A DNA stretch of 64,000 nucleotides. Source: Thermoplasmatales archaeon I-plasma (lineage in GTDB: Archaea > Thermoplasmatota > Thermoplasmata > Thermoplasmatales > GCA-001856825). How positions within the stretch are numbered: the stretch's first letter is position 1; every line of letters begins with the position of its first letter. The stretch is from positions 486,831-550,830 of the forward strand of contig ATMD01000001.1 in NCBI GenBank assembly GCA_001856825.1. Direction: 5' to 3'. The translations under genes were made by a program, and so were the position numbers. The notes below the pieces were generated by a model. The model was given only the letters and a program-made list of their open reading frames with translations. It ran no database searches and had not been told where the DNA came from. Positions 25,792-32,907 of this stretch are shown here, piece after piece.

Positions 25792-26451
25792 TTATCCCTC
25801 CTTGTGGATGGTGATCTCTATCTTGTCGCCATCTTTCAGTCCATATTTCAATCTTAGATTGCTTGGAGAAATTACCTCAAGCACCCTGTCATAATGTGTC
25901 CTTTCCGGCAGTACTACGCCTACTGGTGCGTCGAACATATGGGCCTTTAGGAGTTTTATTGCACCGAACTTCCTCCCATCCTGCTCAAATGGTTCCACGT
26001 CGAACCCAGGTATGTTGTTGATAATTGTGCTGAAAGTGGAATATTCTTCTGTGAATCGTAGATTAAGTGTCCCAGGGAATGGCTCAAAATTGAGGTACTC
26101 CTTGATCTTGCTGACGTAACCGTCCCTGGAGATGTAATAAGACCCTTCTCCCAGTCCAGTGAAAAGCGTTCCTTCCACTACGATGTCATTAGATTCGCTC
26201 AAAATATAACGTATGGTGTTAAGCTGATCCTTTAGTTCATCAAAAGTTTTCTCAGTAAGCGTAACCTCTTCACCACGCGCCACCCTTCTTCTGATAATGT
26301 AACCCTCTCTTTCAAGTGTAATCAGGTATCTTGATACTGATTGCTGGGAAATACCCAGTTCCCCCGCAATATCAGAAGTGTTGAGAATCCTCTTTCCCCC
26401 TCTGTGATTGAGAGCTATAGTCTTAAGGAAATCAAGTAACACGGGCTTCAT
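25792..26451 (-). CDS. rbkR: CTP-dependent riboflavin kinase with N-terminal winged helix (RbkR type)
   Basis: A 219-residue fusion. Residues 20-85 are a winged helix (NTSDIAGELGISQQSVSRYLITLEREGYI region). Residues 90-219 are the archaeal riboflavin kinase domain: GLGEGSYYIS, PFPGTLNLRF, and PERTHYDRVLEVISP. The kinase makes FMN using CTP. In several archaea the same two-domain protein represses or activates riboflavin genes, so ribA at 3399 is a possible target. It overlaps the PIN-domain gene by 4 bases at the end of the aIF2-beta operon. Confidence 0.92.
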   Translation of the reverse strand: MKPVLLDFLKTIALNHRGGKRILNTSDIAGELGISQQSVSRYLITLEREGYIIRRRVARGEEVTLTEKTFDELKDQLNTIRYILSESNDIVVEGTLFTGLGEGSYYISRDGYVSKIKEYLNFEPFPGTLNLRFTEEYSTFSTIINNIPGFDVEPFEQDGRKFGAIKLLKAHMFDAPVGVVLPERTHYDRVLEVISPSNLRLKYGLKDGDKIEITIHKEG

Positions 26452-26780
26452 ATCTTTCTCACTCCACCCCTCGAGACTGATGTGACCCTGAAATTCAATT
26501 TCCTTAAGGTGGTCGTCAGCGCCCTGTCGTTAGTTATAACAGTTCCGCCGTATTTCATTGCTGCTTCTATTATTCCCCTATCGCCACTTGATTCTACTTC
26601 AAGTATCTTGTACCTGCCTGTGGTCTCCAGCGCTAGCCTTGCATCTGAATTCTTAACCGACAATTTCTTAAGTTCCATTATTGCAGAAGTGGGGATCCCT
26701 ATCTCCTCACTTATGAATTTCTCAAGTGGGATCTTTTCCTTTATCGAGTAAATAAGGGCGTTTGTGTCCAGTATTATCAA
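26448..26780 (-). CDS. PIN-domain ribonuclease-like protein
   Basis: A 110-residue single PIN domain. The catalytic Asp of ILDTNALIY (residue 5), a Glu in SAIMELKKL and the TNDRAL acidic site near residue 84 are in place, so it may cleave RNA. The start is a TTG overlapping the aIF2-beta stop as TTGA, supported by GGTGA 6 bases upstream. No antitoxin partner is present; its place between a translation initiation factor and a kinase-regulator suggests rRNA or RNA processing rather than a toxin pair. Confidence 0.8.
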   Translation of the reverse strand: MIILDTNALIYSIKEKIPLEKFISEEIGIPTSAIMELKKLSVKNSDARLALETTGRYKILEVESSGDRGIIEAAMKYGGTVITNDRALTTTLRKLNFRVTSVSRGGVRKI

Positions 26781-27394
26781 TTCTTTTTCACCAATATGCC
26801 TAGGGCGTAGTTCTTCCTGATTCTGTCTATTCTGACCGTCACCTTCTGTCCCTTCTTAGCTCCAGGAATTATCACCGTTATGTCTCCCTTTATTGATATT
26901 CCGTCCCCGTCCCTGTTTAGGTCAGTGACCTCAAGTTCGTATGTCTTCCTTTCTTCAATCTTCTCTTCTGAATATTTTATCTCTTTATGGGCATGAAGTG
27001 GCCTCTCCGCCCCACACGCCTTACACCGTATAACTTCATTCCTGAACTCCCTTATCATCTCAGTGTCGTAATTACCGCATTCATAGCACTGCACGTACGT
27101 TCTCAGATATTCCTGGAAAGCTTTCTCGATACTCCCCTCTGGAGGTTTTCCCTTGAATATGAGCCTGCCATCTGAAATGTCCCCTGACAGACCAAACTGT
27201 TTGATAAGGAACTTGTAAACGTGAGACTCATCCCTGTTAATCACATCGACAATTTCCTTGAAATTTTTAATTATCGTCAGTTTTCCCTCTGTGATAATTT
27301 CTGGCTTCGGAATCTGGAATCTCTTCTTTTCCTCCCTTTTCTGTACAGAGGACTTGACCTTCTTGAGCATCTCAGAATAATCTCTTTCTTCCAC
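26777..27394 (-). CDS. Translation initiation factor aIF2 beta subunit with C-terminal TRAM domain
   Basis: 205 residues. The central domain (KLTIIKNFKEIVDVINRDESHVYKFL) is followed by the zinc ribbon CYECGNYDTE and CKACGAERPL at about residues 103-127. From about 148 a TRAM domain follows (YELEVTDLNRDGDGISIKG to GQKVTVRIDRIRKNYALG), an RNA-binding addition also known in haloarchaeal forms. It forms the aIF2 trimer that brings initiator tRNA to the ribosome. The start is a GTG 25-30 bases from a TATA-like GTAAAAATTC, so probably leaderless. It heads the operon with the PIN gene and rbkR. Confidence 0.93.
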   Translation of the reverse strand: MEERDYSEMLKKVKSSVQKREEKKRFQIPKPEIITEGKLTIIKNFKEIVDVINRDESHVYKFLIKQFGLSGDISDGRLIFKGKPPEGSIEKAFQEYLRTYVQCYECGNYDTEMIREFRNEVIRCKACGAERPLHAHKEIKYSEEKIEERKTYELEVTDLNRDGDGISIKGDITVIIPGAKKGQKVTVRIDRIRKNYALGILVKKN

Positions 27395-27706
27395 TCAAAG
27401 AGATTGGAACCTGCTTAAAGAATTTTTACAAGTGTCAGAAATTTCGCATAATGAATGACAACATTTGACATTTGACAAACATAGTCATGTCAGATGACAA
27501 CTCCTGTATGACATTAGGAAAAGAGTGCGTCGAACAATTCCGCTAAGCTATAAATCTCATTTGTTATAAATATCCCATATTAGAGCCAAAATTTATTTTA
27601 TTTTGATTAGATTTATTTTAGGTAACTACTAAATTGGTTGTACGCCATGATTAGAAATGTTTAAATACAGTTATGTTTATGTCATACTCAAGAGGATTGA
27701 TTCAAA
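27395..27706. other. Divergent intergenic region with TGACA cluster and two promoters
   Basis: A 312-base gap between aIF2-beta (leftward) and the tandem RHH gene (rightward). It holds a TATA-like box for the leftward gene at about 27420-27429, a cluster of TGACA/TGTCA pentamers at 27433-27513, and TTTAAATA at 27660-27667 for the rightward gene. No reading frame or RNA gene is apparent. Confidence 0.55.
27433..27513. promoter_or_regulatory. Cluster of seven TGACA/TGTCA pentamers, candidate operator
   Basis: TGACA or its complement TGTCA occurs at 27433, 27456, 27466, 27473, 27488, 27495 and 27509 (first base of each). TGTCA-GA-TGACA at 27488-27499 is a perfect inverted repeat. Several extend to TTTGACA or ATGACAA. 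The cluster begins just upstream of the aIF2-beta promoter. Short repeated half-sites of this size suit ribbon-helix-helix proteins, and one is encoded next door. Binding is inference. Confidence 0.5.
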
Positions 27707-28129
27707 GTGGATTCTAGTAGTACCAGGAGAATTGCCCTTCGTCTGACACCACAGGAGGATGATGAAATCAATGACTTTCTCAGCACATCACTGCGATTCA
27801 AGACAAAGTCTGAATTGATACGAGCTGCAGTCTATGCGTATATTCAGCATCCCCAGACACAACAAGCACCTGTCGAGACTTCTGAGATGAAACTTTCGAA
27901 AGCGACTCTAAACACTTTGGATCAGATGGTCATGAAGGGTCTCTTCAAAGATAGGTATGATGCTATAGAATTCATCATAAGGAAGGTCAATGAAGAGCAC
28001 TTCCTGCCCATGTGGCTTAACAAGCTTGTCAGGGGATACCTTGACGACAGGAACCTTTTGAATTTCGAAGATCTTCAATTCGAAGAAAAAGGTGAGGAAC
28101 GACAGAAGGGTGAAAAAAGTGATAGATGA
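27707..28129 (+). CDS. Tandem ribbon-helix-helix protein, CdrS/CdrL-like, paired with an FtsZ-like gene
   Basis: 140 residues from a GTG start with AGAGG upstream. Residues 8-46 form a ribbon-helix-helix unit (RIALRLTPQEDDEINDFL, KTKSELIRAAVYAYI). Residues 61-100 look like a second, weaker unit (MKLSKATLNTLDQMV, DRYDAIEFIIRKV). The tail is charged. In haloarchaea, RHH proteins CdrS/CdrL are co-transcribed with ftsZ2 and control cell division; here the FtsZ-like gene overlaps the stop codon. Direct relationship beyond the fold and the neighbour is inference. TTTAAATA at 27660-27667 is its TATA-like box. Confidence 0.8.
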   Translation: MDSSSTRRIALRLTPQEDDEINDFLSTSLRFKTKSELIRAAVYAYIQHPQTQQAPVETSEMKLSKATLNTLDQMVMKGLFKDRYDAIEFIIRKVNEEHFLPMWLNKLVRGYLDDRNLLNFEDLQFEEKGEERQKGEKSDR

Positions 28130-28847
28130 AAAGAGATCTGGTCTATTATACAAAGTGAAAAGCGGCCTTAAAAGTGATAGAAAATTTCTAGAACCTTCCA
28201 TAGTGTGCGTAGGCATTGGTGGAGGGGGTTGCAATATAGTATCTGAATTGAGCAACAAGAGAAGGGAGGTTAACTTGTACTGCCTTAATACTGATACTCT
28301 TTCAAATGCAAAGCGTAGTGACGTTACATCAGTAAATGTTGGTGCAGATTACATTCTGGACAACAGGGATTCTGGAGGGTATGTAGAAGTCGCAAAAAAG
28401 GCATTCAAGGAAGATTCTGCAATGATAGACGTCCAGGTACTTAGAAGAGCGGACCTGGTACTTGTTGTTACAACTCTTGGCGGTGGAACTGGGTCAGGCG
28501 GTGTGATTGAAATTGTGAAGCTCCTTAAGATGGAGAACACGCCCTTCAAGATATTTGCGGTGAGGCCATTCGAATTTGAGGATAAGAGGAAAGAAGTAGC
28601 AGATCTGGCAATTGCCCAGCTTAGGAAAGAGACAGATCATCTCGAAATATACGACAACAATGAGTTTGAGTCAATAGCGGAAATCAACAAGAGGATCAAG
28701 GAGGATATGGATTCAACTATCGACAGTCAGTTAAAGCTTTACGACACAATCTATGGGAAGTACAGCGATTCATTTGATCGTATCATAGAAGAAACGTTGG
28801 ATGAAGTGCTAACACGAGGAGGTCCTTACTATAGATATAGAGGTTGA
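28119..28847 (+). CDS. FtsZ2-like protein consisting only of the GTPase domain and core helix
   Basis: 242 residues from GTG 28119, chosen because GGTGA lies 5 bases upstream; an in-frame GTG at 28092 lacks a site. The FtsZ nucleotide loops are present: GIGGGGCNIV at 32-41 and GGGTGSGG at 121-128, with the strand KIFAVRPF. A long helix then runs to the end (about 185-232) and the protein stops at GGPYYRYRG. The T7 loop (NxDxxD) and the whole C-terminal domain of about 100 residues are missing, and no coding continuation follows in any frame. It could bind GTP but not catalyse hydrolysis in the usual way. It may cap or regulate FtsZ filaments. Confidence 0.85.
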   Translation: MIDEKRSGLLYKVKSGLKSDRKFLEPSIVCVGIGGGGCNIVSELSNKRREVNLYCLNTDTLSNAKRSDVTSVNVGADYILDNRDSGGYVEVAKKAFKEDSAMIDVQVLRRADLVLVVTTLGGGTGSGGVIEIVKLLKMENTPFKIFAVRPFEFEDKRKEVADLAIAQLRKETDHLEIYDNNEFESIAEINKRIKEDMDSTIDSQLKLYDTIYGKYSDSFDRIIEETLDEVLTRGGPYYRYRG

Positions 28848-28877
28848 TCCATTAGAGACACAGGTCTCAAAGCCGCA

Positions 28878-28906
28878 TTAATCTTTTTTATCTATTTTTC
28901 CCCCTT
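28878..28906 (+). terminator. T-rich terminator after the FtsZ-like gene
   Basis: Runs TTTTTT and ATTTTT in close succession follow the stop of the FtsZ-like gene by about 30 bases, with no gene in between. T-rich tracts of this kind end transcription in archaea. Confidence 0.4.
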
Positions 28907-29014
28907 ATATCGGACATTTTTCAGGCACTTCGAATTAAGGAAAATACATATTGGCTGTTTTAATTACATTTCAAATGGCATTCCTAGAAGTCCTTTTAAA
29001 ACAGATTAACCCCG

Positions 29015-29725
29015 GTGAACGGAGTGGAGGCAAATGAAAAGATAATAAATGATACGCTGCACGAGAAATTTGACATAGCAATATTCCCTGAAATGTTCTA
29101 CTCCGGATATCTCCTAAGGGATGAAATAAACCTCTTCTATGTCAACCAGGATTTTGTTCGTACCTTACAGAAGAGGATCGGTGGAAGGATGCTTATCTTC
29201 GGTGCTCCGCTAAAGGAAGGGTATCTCTATAACACCGCCTTCGTCGTAACAGCTGATTCGGTGAAGATATACAGGAAAAGGCACCTTCCGAATTTTGGTC
29301 CCTTTGAGGAGATGAGATACTTCCAGCGCGGTAGGCAACCTCTAATTGTCGAATTCAAGGGTCTAAGGGTTGGAATAGAGATATGCTATGATCTCTTCTT
29401 TTCAGATTCGGTCGAGAAGGGAATAGATGTTCTTGTCAATATTTCTGCATCCCCATTCACCTCATACCCATTTTTCGAAAAGATGCTTCCTGCGAGGGCA
29501 ATAGAATCACAGGCGTATGTGGCATACGTGAATACTGCAGGTCTCCAGAGAAATCAGGTCTTCTGGGGAGGGAGCAGGGTGATTGACCCGGATGGAAGGG
29601 ACGTTCTATTACTTGAGAAATTCAAAGAAGATTCTGGAACAGCAGTTATAGATACATCGGCAATTGAGCTGGGCAGGAGGAAGAGGAGGGTGTTAAGCGA
29701 GGTTCTAGATGAGCTTTCGGAATGA
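29015..29725 (+). CDS. Carbon-nitrogen hydrolase (nitrilase family), probable 5' frameshift
   Basis: 236 residues as read from GTG 29015. The catalytic triad is complete: Glu26 (FPEM), Lys88 (RKRHLPN) and Cys124 (IEICYD), so it should hydrolyse an amide or nitrile. The first strand of the fold is missing from this frame. It is found upstream in another frame, ATG 28975 encoding about MAFLEVLLKQINP, which joins well to VNGVEANEKII if the extra G near 29014 is removed. The true gene therefore probably spans 28975-29725 with one inserted base or a sequencing error. It overlaps the next gene by 17 bases. Confidence 0.82.
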   Translation: MNGVEANEKIINDTLHEKFDIAIFPEMFYSGYLLRDEINLFYVNQDFVRTLQKRIGGRMLIFGAPLKEGYLYNTAFVVTADSVKIYRKRHLPNFGPFEEMRYFQRGRQPLIVEFKGLRVGIEICYDLFFSDSVEKGIDVLVNISASPFTSYPFFEKMLPARAIESQAYVAYVNTAGLQRNQVFWGGSRVIDPDGRDVLLLEKFKEDSGTAVIDTSAIELGRRKRRVLSEVLDELSE

Positions 29726-31262
29726 CCTGTTCCTTGCAAAGGTTTTGAACACTGAACTCAAGTACCAGTACCTGAAAAACACCCCCAGGTTCCAGAAAAC
29801 GGACAAGCAGTCTATAGCAAGCTCAAAGAAGTACCTGACAAATACAGTCAGGTCGTCACTATATGTAAACACAATAATCTATGCAATAATATCCATCTCA
29901 TTCGGAGCAATTTCGACAGAATCAAATGCATCCAATAACAGCTTCATCCTGTTTCTCCTCCTTCTTATACTTGCAATAATGAGCGATACCCAGTTTTACA
30001 GGGGTGTCTGGGACATGAAACTTCTTACCCCTCTTTCACAGCTTCCATTGAAAGTGGAGAAAAGGGTTGTCCCATTCTCCCTGTTTCTGTATAACGAGCT
30101 CTACCTACCCTTTGTCACTATACCTGCCGGCATTGTGATATCACTTGAAATGAGAAGCCCTCTTCCGTTAGTGGTTTTTTCCCTCTTTACAGTCCTTTTC
30201 ATCTACGTCGCGAGACTCGTGTCTCTCCTGCTGGGTGTCACATTTGTCAAAACAAACACGAACAGGAGAACAAAGAGACTTTACCTTGGCCAGGTTTTCC
30301 AGGTGGTAATTTTTGTCATATTTATCCTAGCGATTGAGATTGCCGCTAACCCGTCTTTTCAGGGTTTCGTCAAAATACCGCAATTCCTCTATTACTTTGT
30401 ACCTGTTGCTTCGCAGTACATTTCTTCCCTCTCTGTGTATCCGTTCGCATCGTTCGCCCTTGTATTTGCGGTAGTCTATCCTTCATATCTATATGTTCAG
30501 AAAAGGAGTTTCACCGAAAGGATGGAAACATTCGCAGATGTAACAGAGGGTGCGAAAAAGAACGTAGCCCTCAGGATAAGGAAACCTGTAAGGTCACTTA
30601 TGGACAAGGATTTCAAGGTGATACTCAGGAGGAGGGGTGCTATCATGATCATGGTAGTACCTGTGACATTCATAATTCCAATCATTCCCACCCTGCTAAC
30701 CGTCTCTTCTGGAACTTTGGAGTCCGTTTTTTACATACCCTACATTTCTCTGGTCTTCCTCATTGATTTCGTTCTAATGATTGGCCTTGAGGGAAAGGCT
30801 GCCTGGCATCTCTCTGCACTACCGATTACAAGGAGACAGTTCTTTTTCTCAAAACTCCTCAGCATATTTACCATCGGTCTGGTATATTACGGCGCCATAA
30901 CTGCAATAGTGGGCATTGTAAACAAGGGAATGGTTTCGTACATGTTGTTCAATTACCCTTTCTTCGCCATTATACTGACTGCGGTGCTATTTGCAGGTGG
31001 TACATACCTTGTAAATGCCATCCCTAATGAGGTCTATACGCTCTCACAGGAAGGAATAGGGGGGAGATGGGTGTTCATGAAGACATTCATAATCGGCCTG
31101 CCGATCATAGTACTAAATGCGCTCGCGTTCGCGTTTGCAAAATACATCATAGGATTCAGCGCCTCTTATTACATCAGAGGGTATACTTTGACAATAGCCA
31201 TCGATGCACTGGTCTCGTATCTATTTCTCAGGTCATTCATAAAGAAGGGGGCTCACTTTTAG
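29709..31262 (+). CDS. Large membrane protein resembling an ABC-2-type exporter permease
   Basis: A 517-residue protein with about twelve hydrophobic helices in two halves, separated near residue 295 by a polar segment (KPVRSLMDKDFKVILRRRG). The second half ends TYLVNAIPNEVYTLSQEG and helices like those of ABC-2 permeases. No ATPase gene lies next to it, so any partner is elsewhere. Membership of the ABC-2-like group is judged from layout, not from a diagnostic motif. It is translationally coupled to the nitrilase by a 17-base overlap. Confidence 0.65.
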   Translation: MSFRNDLFLAKVLNTELKYQYLKNTPRFQKTDKQSIASSKKYLTNTVRSSLYVNTIIYAIISISFGAISTESNASNNSFILFLLLLILAIMSDTQFYRGVWDMKLLTPLSQLPLKVEKRVVPFSLFLYNELYLPFVTIPAGIVISLEMRSPLPLVVFSLFTVLFIYVARLVSLLLGVTFVKTNTNRRTKRLYLGQVFQVVIFVIFILAIEIAANPSFQGFVKIPQFLYYFVPVASQYISSLSVYPFASFALVFAVVYPSYLYVQKRSFTERMETFADVTEGAKKNVALRIRKPVRSLMDKDFKVILRRRGAIMIMVVPVTFIIPIIPTLLTVSSGTLESVFYIPYISLVFLIDFVLMIGLEGKAAWHLSALPITRRQFFFSKLLSIFTIGLVYYGAITAIVGIVNKGMVSYMLFNYPFFAIILTAVLFAGGTYLVNAIPNEVYTLSQEGIGGRWVFMKTFIIGLPIIVLNALAFAFAKYIIGFSASYYIRGYTLTIAIDALVSYLFLRSFIKKGAHF

Positions 31263-31298
31263 CCTTATTTTTATAACATCGCTTCACATGATGGTCCA

Positions 31299-32291
31299 GT
31301 GGAAAACGTTCGAAAGGTCGATCCAGTCAATCCAGACATAAAGGTGATGGATGAAGCAGCTGCTATAATTGCAGGCAGAGGGACGGTAGCATTCCCAACA
31401 GAAACTGTCTATGGACTTGGTGCTAATGCACTTGATGATGAGGCTTGCAGGAAAATATTCAGGATCAAGGGGAGGCAGCAGGATAATCCCATAATTGTTC
31501 ACATTAGCGACTTTGAGCAGCTTGACTTTGTGTCGCAGGGTCTCCCGGGAAAAATCAGGGAGGCCTTTGAGATAGTCTGGCCTGGACCGCTTACAGTAGT
31601 TCTGGATAAGAAGAATGTTGGCTCAGTTCCAACTGCAGGCCTGGACAGTGTTGCTGTCAGGATGCCTGCACACAGGGTTCCTCAGGAGTTGATTAGAAGG
31701 AGTGGATATCCAATTGCTGCCCCTAGTGCAAATAAGTCTGGTCGTCCGAGCCCTGTTTATGCATCAGAGGTAGTGGAAGACCTAGGGAAGAAGGTGGATA
31801 TGATTCTAGATGGAGGTCCGGCGTCATTCGGAGTAGAGTCAACTGTCATCATTTTCAGGAAGGACGAAGCTGTTATCCTTAGGCCTGGGGCCTTCTCGGC
31901 CGAGGATATCAAGAAAATTTTCAACATTAAAGTGTCAATCTCTAGTGATGTACCAGATGCTCCAGTTTCGCCTGGTATGAAGTACAGGCATTATGCTCCT
32001 GAGAAGGAACTTGTCCTGGGCATGGATGAGGAGAGGATCATAGAGGAGTGCAAATCTGGAAATGTCTTGTTCATAGGAAGCTCTGAACTCGCAAAGAAGG
32101 TGAATTCTGATTCCGTTATACTGGGATCAAGAGGAGACCTTTATGAGGTTGCCAGAAATCTATTCCCTTCTTTCAGGGAACTTGACAGAAGTAAATATAC
32201 CAGGGGGATAATAGAAGGATTCGACGAAAGGGGCATAGGTCTAGCAATAATGAATAGGATAAGGAAGGCCACAGGGGGGAAGGTAATATAG
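31299..32291 (+). CDS. sua5: Threonylcarbamoyl-AMP synthase Sua5
   Basis: A 330-residue enzyme that makes threonylcarbamoyl-AMP from threonine, bicarbonate and ATP for the t6A base of tRNAs reading ANN codons. The YrdC domain (residues 15-210) has FPTETVYGLGANA, KGRQQDNPIIVH, VRMPAHRV and PSANKSGRPSP. PGMKYRHYAP marks the linker into the C-terminal Sua5 domain. The start is a GTG; neither nearby ATG is in frame. A T-run at 32296-32302 follows the stop. Confidence 0.95.
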   Translation: MENVRKVDPVNPDIKVMDEAAAIIAGRGTVAFPTETVYGLGANALDDEACRKIFRIKGRQQDNPIIVHISDFEQLDFVSQGLPGKIREAFEIVWPGPLTVVLDKKNVGSVPTAGLDSVAVRMPAHRVPQELIRRSGYPIAAPSANKSGRPSPVYASEVVEDLGKKVDMILDGGPASFGVESTVIIFRKDEAVILRPGAFSAEDIKKIFNIKVSISSDVPDAPVSPGMKYRHYAPEKELVLGMDEERIIEECKSGNVLFIGSSELAKKVNSDSVILGSRGDLYEVARNLFPSFRELDRSKYTRGIIEGFDERGIGLAIMNRIRKATGGKVI

Positions 32292-32370
32292 ACTGTTTTT
32301 TTGGCTATGAGGCTAGCTTACGGTTGCCCCTCAATTTCAGAAGTTCTCAGTTGAAAGTAGACAACTTTTG

Positions 32371-32907
32371 CTAACCTTTGTAGTAACCCCTGAATTTGAG
32401 ATATTCCAGGATCGTGTTCACGCTTTCATCGACTGTCTGTTTGTTGGTATCTAAGGTAATTTCTGGTGACAGAGGCTCTTCGTAAGGGTCCTGTAGGCCT
32501 GTCAGGTTCGTGATCTCTCCAGCAAGTGCCTTCTTGTAAAGACCTTTCGGGTCCCTCTTGATGAGTACATCTAGGGGGCAGCGAACATAGATTTCAATGA
32601 AGTTCGGAATTTCGCTTCTTGCCTTCTGTCTGACCTCCCTGTATGGGGAAATTAGTGGGACTAATGTGACAACACCGTTCCTCGATAGAAGTTTTGCCAC
32701 GAAAATGACTCTCTCATTATGTTTCTCCCTATCTTCCTTCGAGAAGCCAAGGTCTTTTGAAAGTCCTTTTCTTATCTCATCACCATCCAGTATTTCCACC
32801 CTTGATCCTTTTTCATTAAGAATTACCTTAAGTCGTTCCGCAAGAGTTGTTTTGCCTGCTCCCGGGGGACCTGTAAACCAAAGCACGTAGCCAGGTTCAC
32901 TCGACAT
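32371..32907 (-). CDS. cysC: Adenylylsulfate (APS) kinase
   Basis: A 178-residue kinase that phosphorylates adenosine 5'-phosphosulfate to PAPS. The Walker A motif GPPGAGKTT (13-21), LDGDEIRKGL, and YVRCPLDVLIKRDPKGLYKKA with DPYEEPLSPE are all family signatures. No ATP sulfurylase or PAPS reductase is visible nearby, so the product may serve sulfate transfer rather than assimilation. It overlaps the phosphodiesterase gene by 11 bases, which ties the two functions. Confidence 0.95.
   Translation of the reverse strand: MSSEPGYVLWFTGPPGAGKTTLAERLKVILNEKGSRVEILDGDEIRKGLSKDLGFSKEDREKHNERVIFVAKLLSRNGVVTLVPLISPYREVRQKARSEIPNFIEIYVRCPLDVLIKRDPKGLYKKALAGEITNLTGLQDPYEEPLSPEITLDTNKQTVDESVNTILEYLKFRGYYKG

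Noticed and set aside
26448-26780. PIN gene as a VapC toxin
   Set aside because: No antitoxin gene is next to it and it is coupled to housekeeping genes.
28092-28118. Earlier GTG start for the FtsZ-like gene
   Set aside because: No ribosome-binding site precedes it, while GGTGA precedes the GTG at 28119.
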